This document shows positions 48,596 through 53,563 of a stretch of 53,563 nucleotides of DNA, in pieces. The position numbers and the translations under genes are program-made. This DNA comes from Clostridia bacterium (lineage in GTDB: Bacteria; Bacillota; Clostridia; Oscillospirales; CAG-272): positions 1-53,563 of the forward strand of contig JAGBCA010000058.1 in NCBI GenBank assembly GCA_017938205.1, given 5' to 3'. Under the pieces are notes generated by a model. It had not been told where the DNA came from. It did no database searches and saw only the letters and a program-made list of their open reading frames with translations. How positions within the stretch are numbered: position 1 is the stretch's first letter; the number at the start of each line of letters is the position of its first letter.

Positions 48596-49672
48596 ATGAA
48601 GATCACGCAGGTTATCAGCGATGAAAACGTAGGAGGAGCGGGCATACTGCTATCGCTGATCACGGAGGGGCTTTGCAAGGAATTTGATTTTGAGATCCTT
48701 CTTCCCAAGGGCTCGCTCCTGATCCCGCGGCTTCCGGGCGGCGTTAAGATCACGCCCTTCCCCATGCACGGTGGAAACGCGCCGCAGGATGCGCTCCGCT
48801 TCCTAAGGTATCTGCGTGAGCACCCTTGTGATATTCTGCACACGCACGCCGCTTTTTCTGCGCGGCTGGGCGGCGCAATGGCAAACGTGCCCCGTCTTTA
48901 TTCCACACGTCACTGCGCCATGGGCGAAAAGACCCTGCCACCCCTTTATTCGAGGCTCTACAACCGCGTGACGCATCTGACGGTGGCGACCGCGGGCGCG
49001 GCGGCCGAGGAATTGACCAAGGAAGGCGTTCCCAAGGAAAACATCCGCGTGATCTACAACGGAACGAAGGAGCCGCCCCGCCTCTCATCCGCCGAAAAAC
49101 GGCAGGCACTTGCAAGGCTTGGGCTCAGCGAGAAGGATACCGTGCTCGGCTGTGTGGCACGGCTGGAGCGTGTGAAGGGGCAGGATATTCTTTTGGAGGC
49201 CTTGGCGCGCTTACTGCCCAAGCACCCCTCTCTTCATCTTCTTTTGGTGGGAGAGGGGAGTGAAAGGGCGCGTCTTACGGCGCTTTGCAGCCGTCTCGGC
49301 CTTGCGCACAGGGTGCATTTCGTTGGCTATACCCCGACCCCCCACCTCTATCAGAATCTGTTTACACTCAATATCAATCCCTCGCGCGGCACGGAGACCT
49401 CCTGCCTTGCCACCTCCGAATGTGCCGCTCTGGGGATCCCGACGATCGCCTCGGATTTCGGCGGCAACCGCGAATGCGTGGCGCACGAGGTCAGCGGTCT
49501 GCTCTTCGGAAGCGAGGATGCCGAGGGACTGGCAACCGCCATCGAGCGGGTGCTTCTGGATGCCGAATTGCATAAAATACTGAAAAAGGGTGCAAGGAAG
49601 CGCTACGAGACGATGTTCACCCTTTCACACATGCTGGAGGGCTACCGTAGGCTATATACAGAAAACAGTTGA
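48596..49672 (+). CDS. Glycosyltransferase, GT4 family
   Basis: A 358-residue GT-B glycosyltransferase. The N-terminal domain starts MKITQVISDENVGGAGILLSLITEGL, with the acceptor-side motifs ILHTHAAFSARLGG and STRHCAMGE. The nucleotide-sugar domain has GCVARLERVKGQDILLEALARL, LLVGEGSERARLTALCSRLGL and the E-x7-E motif region GTETSCLATSECAALGIPTIASDFGGNRECV. It probably adds a sugar to a lipid-linked glycan or cell-surface polysaccharide. AAGGAG lies 8 bases before ATG 48596. The downstream ligase-like and DUF4330 genes support a surface-glycan role, although rimM-trmD intervenes. Confidence 0.9.
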   Translation: MKITQVISDENVGGAGILLSLITEGLCKEFDFEILLPKGSLLIPRLPGGVKITPFPMHGGNAPQDALRFLRYLREHPCDILHTHAAFSARLGGAMANVPRLYSTRHCAMGEKTLPPLYSRLYNRVTHLTVATAGAAAEELTKEGVPKENIRVIYNGTKEPPRLSSAEKRQALARLGLSEKDTVLGCVARLERVKGQDILLEALARLLPKHPSLHLLLVGEGSERARLTALCSRLGLAHRVHFVGYTPTPHLYQNLFTLNINPSRGTETSCLATSECAALGIPTIASDFGGNRECVAHEVSGLLFGSEDAEGLATAIERVLLDAELHKILKKGARKRYETMFTLSHMLEGYRRLYTENS

Positions 49673-49697
49673 CAATCCCCGACCGATATGGTAAAAT
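49669..49697 (+). promoter_or_regulatory. Promoter of rimM-trmD, very close to the start codon
   Basis: TTGACA at 49669-49674, 17 bases, TAAAAT at 49692-49697. The start codon of rimM is at 49705, so transcription starting 6 to 9 bases after the -10 would give an almost leaderless mRNA. The -35 element overlaps the stop codon of the glycosyltransferase gene. Confidence 0.75.
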
Positions 49698-49704
49698 AAG
49701 GGAT

Positions 49705-50226
49705 ATGAAAAAGGAATTTTTAGAGGGAGGCCGTGTTTGCAATGCGCACGGCATCCGTGGACTTTTGAAGGCAGAGGCCTGGTGCGACTCACCGAAGGTG
49801 CTTGCGGCGCAAAAGCGCATTTTCTTCGCCGAAAAGGACGGCTCCATGAAGGAATGCAAGGTCACCCGCGGCTCGGTTGCCCAAGGCTTCGTGCTTCTCG
49901 GCCTTGAAGGTCTTGAGACCCGCGAGGATGCCATCGCTCTCAAGAACAAGGTGTTTTACTTAAAGCGTGAGGACATTCCCGTGCCCGAGGGCGCGTATCT
50001 GATCGCAGATCTGATCGGCTTGCCCGTGATCGATATCGACAGCGGCCGCCGATACGGCACCGTGGAGGACATCACCGAGGTTCCGCGCGGACAGATGTAT
50101 ACGATCCGCACCCCTGCGGGCGGTGAGGTACTCCTCCCTGCCGTAAAGGAGTTTGTGAAGGAAATACGCCCGGATGACGGCATTTTCATCCGTCCGATCC
50201 CCGGCTTCTTCGAGGATGAGGCATGA
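49705..50226 (+). CDS. rimM: Ribosome maturation factor RimM
   Basis: A 173-residue factor for 16S rRNA processing and 30S assembly. EFLEGGRVCNAHGIRGLLKAEAW is the standard N-terminal motif. The PRC-barrel half contains LIGLPVIDIDSGRRYGTVEDITEVPRGQMYTIRTPAGGEVLLPAVKEFV. The start is ATG 49705; upstream extension has no support. AAGGGA lies only about 2 bases before the ATG, unusually tight, and may not act as a site if the mRNA starts there. The gene overlaps trmD by four bases (ATGA), as is usual in the rimM-trmD pair. Confidence 0.93.
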   Translation: MKKEFLEGGRVCNAHGIRGLLKAEAWCDSPKVLAAQKRIFFAEKDGSMKECKVTRGSVAQGFVLLGLEGLETREDAIALKNKVFYLKREDIPVPEGAYLIADLIGLPVIDIDSGRRYGTVEDITEVPRGQMYTIRTPAGGEVLLPAVKEFVKEIRPDDGIFIRPIPGFFEDEA

Positions 50227-50975
50227 AATTTGATATTATGACGCTGTTTCCGGATATGGTAGAGACCGTGCTTTCCGAGAGCATTCTCGGCCGTGCGGCC
50301 GAGGCAGGGATCATCTCTGTGCGCTGCCACAATATCCGCGACTTCAGTACGAACAAGCACCGCAATACGGACGATACGCCGTACGGCGGCGGTATGGGCA
50401 TGGTCATGACCTGCCAACCGATCTACGATTGCTTTCAAAGCATAAAAAAGGATTTTGCCGAAAACGAGCGTGTGCGCGTGATCTATATGTCACCGCGCGG
50501 CCGTGTGTTTCACCATGAGGTGGCGAAGGAGCTTGCCGCATACGACCGTCTCGTTTTTCTCTGCGGCCATTACGAGGGCGTGGATCAACGGATCCTTGAC
50601 GAGATCGTGGACGAGGAGCTCTCTATCGGTGACTACGTGGTGACCGGCGGCGAGATCCCCGCCTGTATCGTGACCGATGCGGTTTCCCGCCTGCTTCCCG
50701 GCGTTCTCGCGGATGCGGAATGCTACGAGGATGAATCCATCGCAGGCGGTCTTCTCGAATATCCGCAGTATACCAAGCCCCGCGTTTTTATGGATCGCGA
50801 GGTGCCCGAGGTGCTCTTAAACGGGGATCACGCGAAGATCAAGCGCTGGCGGCTGGAGCAGTCCGTTGCCATAACCAAAGAGCGCCGACCCGATCTGCTT
50901 GCCCTGCACCCCGAGGCAGAAGAGGCGCTTCTGCCCAAAAAGAAGACTCGCAGAGCAAAGCCGAAAAGCGAATGA
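50223..50975 (+). CDS. trmD: tRNA (guanine-37-N1)-methyltransferase
   Basis: A 250-residue SPOUT enzyme that methylates G37 of tRNAs with G36. MKFDIMTLFPDM is the N-terminal signature; TPYGGGMGMVMTCQPIYDC follows. The trefoil-knot region contains LVFLCGHYEGVDQRILDEIVDEELSIGDYVVTGGEIPACIVTDAVSRLLPGVL. YPQYTKPRVFMDREVPEVLLNGDHAKIKRWRLEQSV is also conserved. The C-terminus is Lys/Arg-rich. It overlaps rimM by ATGA and shares its promoter. Confidence 0.97.
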   Translation: MKFDIMTLFPDMVETVLSESILGRAAEAGIISVRCHNIRDFSTNKHRNTDDTPYGGGMGMVMTCQPIYDCFQSIKKDFAENERVRVIYMSPRGRVFHHEVAKELAAYDRLVFLCGHYEGVDQRILDEIVDEELSIGDYVVTGGEIPACIVTDAVSRLLPGVLADAECYEDESIAGGLLEYPQYTKPRVFMDREVPEVLLNGDHAKIKRWRLEQSVAITKERRPDLLALHPEAEEALLPKKKTRRAKPKSE

Positions 50976-51005
50976 TCGCTTGCATTTTTCAGGAAGGAGA
51001 GTGTC

Positions 51006-52841
51006 ATGGATAACAACGTGATACGCGGGCTTCTCGTCGGCTACGAGCCGTCCGAGAAAATCGGTAAGGATGCCCGTATCAGCTACGGAAAAACCTTTTA
51101 TTCCAAGCGCATCAGCGGCATTGGAACGGCACGCTCCGCCTCTCGGCTCGGCCGTGCGCTCCAAAAGGCAGGCCGCGCGCTTTATTTCATTCCCTGCCGC
51201 ATCTTCGGTGCGTTTTTTCTCTCGCTCGGCCTCGTCACGCTTCTTGCGCATTTCGCGCATTATTATTTTTTGAAGGAAAGTGCGGATGTATTCGTTCCTC
51301 TCGTGATCGGCGTGCTGGAAACGATCCTCTCCGTTTTGCTTCTCATTTCCGAAAAGCCGCTTGCGATCGCCCTGCAGGACGGGCGGCTCACGGAATATCT
51401 CTTTTTTGAGTTTTTCTGCTTCAAGCGCGTGCATCGCGCGCGGGCGGCCACAAGGGTTTCTCCCTTTTTTGCCGTGGTGCTCGGCTGTGCGCTCGCCGCC
51501 CTTGGCTATTTCATTACGCCGCAGCTTCTTTCGGCCGTGCTCTTCGGGTCTCTCTTTCTCGTGCTTGCCTTCTCCTCTCCCGAGTTTCCTTTCTTTTTGA
51601 CGCTTTTGCTCCTTCCGTTTCTGCCGCTTCTCTCCCATGCAACGGCGGCACTCGTCACGCTGGTGCTGATCTCGGCGCTCTCCTTTGCAAGAAAGGTCTT
51701 TACGGGAAACCGCGTGTTTGCGCTGGAGCAATACGATCTGCTGATCCTTCTTTTCGCAGGCTTTTATCTGCTGGCGGGGCTTTTCCGCGGAGGAAGCACC
51801 TCGCTCATGGCAATGCCGGGCTTCGTTATTCTTCTGCTTGGCTACACGCTTTCAAGCAATCTGATCACCAACCGCCGCCTTGCGCACCGTGCCGTTGGCG
51901 CACTTCTCTTCTCCTCTGCTCCGATCTCCGCTCTGGCGATCTATCAGTATTTCTTCGGTCTCGCCGAAAACCGCTGGATGGATGAAAGCTTTGCATCTCT
52001 TATATCGGGGCGCGTGGTCTCCACCTTCGATAATCCGAACGTGCTTGCCGTGTATCTTCTCGCGATCGCGGTGATCGCCTTCGGCTTTCTGATCGAAAGC
52101 GAGGAGACGGTGGAAAAGATCCTTTACGGCATTTGCTGTATTCTTTCGGTCACGGCGCTGATCCTCACCTGGTCCAGAGGCGCGTGGCTTGCACTTCTGA
52201 TCACGATCCCCGCCTATCTCTGCCTGCGCTTTTTCCGCCGCCCGGGATTTTTGCTCAGTCTCATTTTTCTGATCCCCTGCGCGCTCTATCTCATGCCGCA
52301 GGCACTGCAACTCAGGCTTCTCTCCATTCTGGATCTGACGGACTCCTCCATTGCCTACCGTCTTTCGATCTTCCGCTCCTCGCTTTCCATGCTCACAGAC
52401 AATCTCTTCCTTGGCATCGGCATCGGCGCGGATACCTTTTACGAAGGCTTTATGCCGTATGCGGAGGAGGGCGTGATCGCGCCGCACAGCCACAATCTCT
52501 TGCTCCAGATCGGGTGCGAGGCAGGCATTTTCGCGCTTCTCACCTTCGTTCTGCTCTTTTTCACAAGGATGCGCCATCTTTCGGTATACAGCCGTTACAT
52601 CCGCCGAGGCTCTATGCATACCGTGACCGTATTCGGCACTCTGGCGCTCTTTGCGCTGCTGATCTTCGGCATGACCGATTATATCTGGTTTGCGCCGCCG
52701 ATGTATTATCTCTTCTTCGTTCTTTTCGGCATGGGCAGTGCTTCGCTCCGCATTGCGAAGTCGGATGCGGACGACCGTTTTAATTATCATGGCGATGCAA
52801 GACGTGCAGATGCCTCGGTGATTGACATCACTTTGTCCTGA
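51006..52841 (+). CDS. O-antigen ligase-like (Wzy_C) membrane protein
   Basis: A 611-residue polytopic membrane protein with about 12 hydrophobic segments. The region LILTWSRGAWLALLITIPAYLCLRF and the large loop with APHSHNLLLQIGCEAGIFALLTFVLLFF carry the Wzy_C/WaaL family signatures, with the His in HSHN. Both N- and C-termini are charged and cytoplasmic-like. It would join or polymerise lipid-linked glycan units. AAGGAGAG lies 5 to 12 bases before ATG 51006, 30 bases after trmD. The neighbourhood with a GT4 enzyme and DUF4330 proteins fits surface glycan assembly. Confidence 0.85.
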   Translation: MDNNVIRGLLVGYEPSEKIGKDARISYGKTFYSKRISGIGTARSASRLGRALQKAGRALYFIPCRIFGAFFLSLGLVTLLAHFAHYYFLKESADVFVPLVIGVLETILSVLLLISEKPLAIALQDGRLTEYLFFEFFCFKRVHRARAATRVSPFFAVVLGCALAALGYFITPQLLSAVLFGSLFLVLAFSSPEFPFFLTLLLLPFLPLLSHATAALVTLVLISALSFARKVFTGNRVFALEQYDLLILLFAGFYLLAGLFRGGSTSLMAMPGFVILLLGYTLSSNLITNRRLAHRAVGALLFSSAPISALAIYQYFFGLAENRWMDESFASLISGRVVSTFDNPNVLAVYLLAIAVIAFGFLIESEETVEKILYGICCILSVTALILTWSRGAWLALLITIPAYLCLRFFRRPGFLLSLIFLIPCALYLMPQALQLRLLSILDLTDSSIAYRLSIFRSSLSMLTDNLFLGIGIGADTFYEGFMPYAEEGVIAPHSHNLLLQIGCEAGIFALLTFVLLFFTRMRHLSVYSRYIRRGSMHTVTVFGTLALFALLIFGMTDYIWFAPPMYYLFFVLFGMGSASLRIAKSDADDRFNYHGDARRADASVIDITLS

Positions 52842-52882
52842 TTTTGTAAATAATTCTTTTCAAAAACGCATATACTTCCCAT

Positions 52883-52923
52883 AGAGGTCAGCGCAGTTCA
52901 CACATTTTGCGCGGCCTCTTTTT
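52883..52923 (+). terminator. Terminator after the ligase-like gene
   Basis: AGAGG with an inner GCGCA on the left (52883-52895) pairs with TGCGC and CCTCT on the right (to 52918), T-run at 52919-52923. One bulge. Confidence 0.65.
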
Positions 52924-52939
52924 ATATTGAGGTGAATGT

Positions 52940-53395
52940 ATGCGAATATACAAAAAGGAACTTTTATTCTTCCGCGTGCTTTTGATCTTCAGCGCGGCGA
53001 TGCTCGTGGTTGCCGTCCTTTTATCACGCGGAGAACAGGCAGAGGCTCCGCCTGCCGAGGGGAGATTTGTTTTGCTTCTTGAGGAGATAGACGAGGCGCT
53101 GGAGCCGCATCTGCACGTAGGAGATCGGGTGGTGGACAGGCAAAACCGCCGCATTCTCGGAGACATTCTCATGATCGATGCCAAGGCAAGCGAAAAGGAG
53201 GTTTTTTCAGAGACGAGAGGTGCGCTTGTGCGCGCGACCGTGCCGGGAAAATACGACCTGCGCCTGACCGTGAGCGGTATACAAGGCGAGGACGGCATTC
53301 TGACTGTAAGCGGAGATACGGTGCGGCTCGGACAGGTTTTTTATTTCCGCACCTATGATTTTTCGGGCGAAGGGCGCGTGGTGGCACTGCTATGA
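52940..53395 (+). CDS. DUF4330-type membrane protein
   Basis: A 151-residue protein with one N-terminal transmembrane helix (LLFFRVLLIFSAAMLVVAVLLS, residues 8-29) and an extracytoplasmic beta-rich domain. HVGDRVVDRQNRRILGDILMIDAK, TVPGKYDLRLTVSGI and VSGDTVRLGQVFYFRTYDFSGEGRVVAL match the DUF4330 pattern, often encoded beside polysaccharide polymerases. GAGGTG precedes the ATG. Its stop overlaps the next gene (ATGA). The function is unknown; position beside the ligase suggests regulation or assembly of the polymer. Confidence 0.82.
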   Translation: MRIYKKELLFFRVLLIFSAAMLVVAVLLSRGEQAEAPPAEGRFVLLLEEIDEALEPHLHVGDRVVDRQNRRILGDILMIDAKASEKEVFSETRGALVRATVPGKYDLRLTVSGIQGEDGILTVSGDTVRLGQVFYFRTYDFSGEGRVVALL

Positions 53396-53563
53396 GGCAC
53401 AAGAAAAAAGCGAACGCCCTCGGCGTGACGCCGATCCTGATCGGGGGACTTATGCTCTCGCTTTTGCTCGTTCTGATCGCAGACGGTGCACGTCTGCTTG
53501 CGCCAAAGACGGAAGATCGGGTGCTTGCCGAGATCCTGCTCGAAAACCTGGATGCCGAAACGG
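53392..53563 (+). CDS. Partial membrane protein, probably DUF4330-like (3' end outside window)
   Basis: ATG 53392 overlaps the stop of the DUF4330 gene. The visible 57 residues have a basic N-terminus (MRHKKKANALG), one transmembrane helix (TPILIGGLMLSLLLVLIADGA, residues 13-33) and the beginning of an outer domain (EDRVLAEILLENLDAET). The frame runs off the window. Overlap and topology suggest a second, paired DUF4330 or related protein, but too little is visible to be sure. Confidence 0.7.
   Translation, partial: MRHKKKANALGVTPILIGGLMLSLLLVLIADGARLLAPKTEDRVLAEILLENLDAET

Noticed and set aside
1-53563. tRNA, rRNA, CRISPR and insertion sequence features
   Set aside because: None seen on either strand by reading the gaps and the gene order; absence by eye is not proof for small RNAs.

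Overview
The window looks like a chromosomal segment of a low-to-mid GC Gram-positive anaerobe of the Clostridia (Bacillota), probably a gut lineage. This rests on gene content and order: mrnC-hisS, yggS-sepF-yggT-lspA-rluD, rimM-trmD, strong Shine-Dalgarno sites, sigma-A-type promoters, ABC-F and BspA-like proteins, and long insertions in PcrA and in the amino-acid ABC ATPase that I associate with clostridial relatives. No tRNA, rRNA, CRISPR array, insertion sequence or integrase was seen.

Region 1 (1-11.6 kb) is a glycan-degradation locus. It has a partial GH43/GH32-like beta-propeller enzyme, a GH20-like hexosaminidase, a GH78 rhamnosidase, a sugar-isomerase-type TIM barrel, an unknown protein, an AraC regulator on the opposite strand, a GH29 fucosidase, a second TIM barrel and a GH36 alpha-galactosidase. 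The mix of fucose, galactose, rhamnose and hexosamine specificities fits complex host or plant glycans. A tandem pair of GH39-like enzymes and an MFS transporter (22.3-26.4 kb, minus strand) is a second carbohydrate island.

Region 2 (11.6-32.4 kb) is mostly housekeeping. On the minus strand are a Gph-type HAD phosphatase, PcrA helicase, YgiQ, HisS and MrnC. On the plus strand are YggS, SepF, YggT, LspA and an RluD-type enzyme, then, after the GH39 island, an RluA-type enzyme. A polar amino-acid ABC importer (minus) and an ABC-F protein (plus) diverge from a 370-base region with an ArgR-type box. Two non-coding sites stand out: a duplicated three-box array of DnaA-box-like 9-mers upstream of pcrA, and a Fur-family-like operator pair at the promoter of mrnC-hisS-ygiQ.

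Region 3 (32.4-46.6 kb) is the most unusual part. It is a 14-kb, single-strand, 17-gene phage-structural cassette: small and large terminase, portal, a scaffold-like protein, major capsid protein, connector, a tail-hub-like protein carrying BspA-type leucine-rich repeats, receptor-binding-type genes and three membrane proteins. It has its own promoter and ends at a strong terminator, and host genes (abcF, cysK) flank it directly. It has no recognisable integrase, repressor, replication gene or endolysin, and no tail-tube or tape-measure gene. All frames are intact and many overlap. It may be a domesticated, short-tailed, gene-transfer-agent-like particle locus, although a decayed prophage remnant is not excluded.

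Region 4 (46.6-53.6 kb) returns to host genes: cysK, secG, tadA, a GT4 glycosyltransferase, rimM-trmD, an O-antigen-ligase-like membrane protein and DUF4330-type proteins, the last running off the right edge. GT4, ligase and DUF4330 together suggest a surface polysaccharide function.
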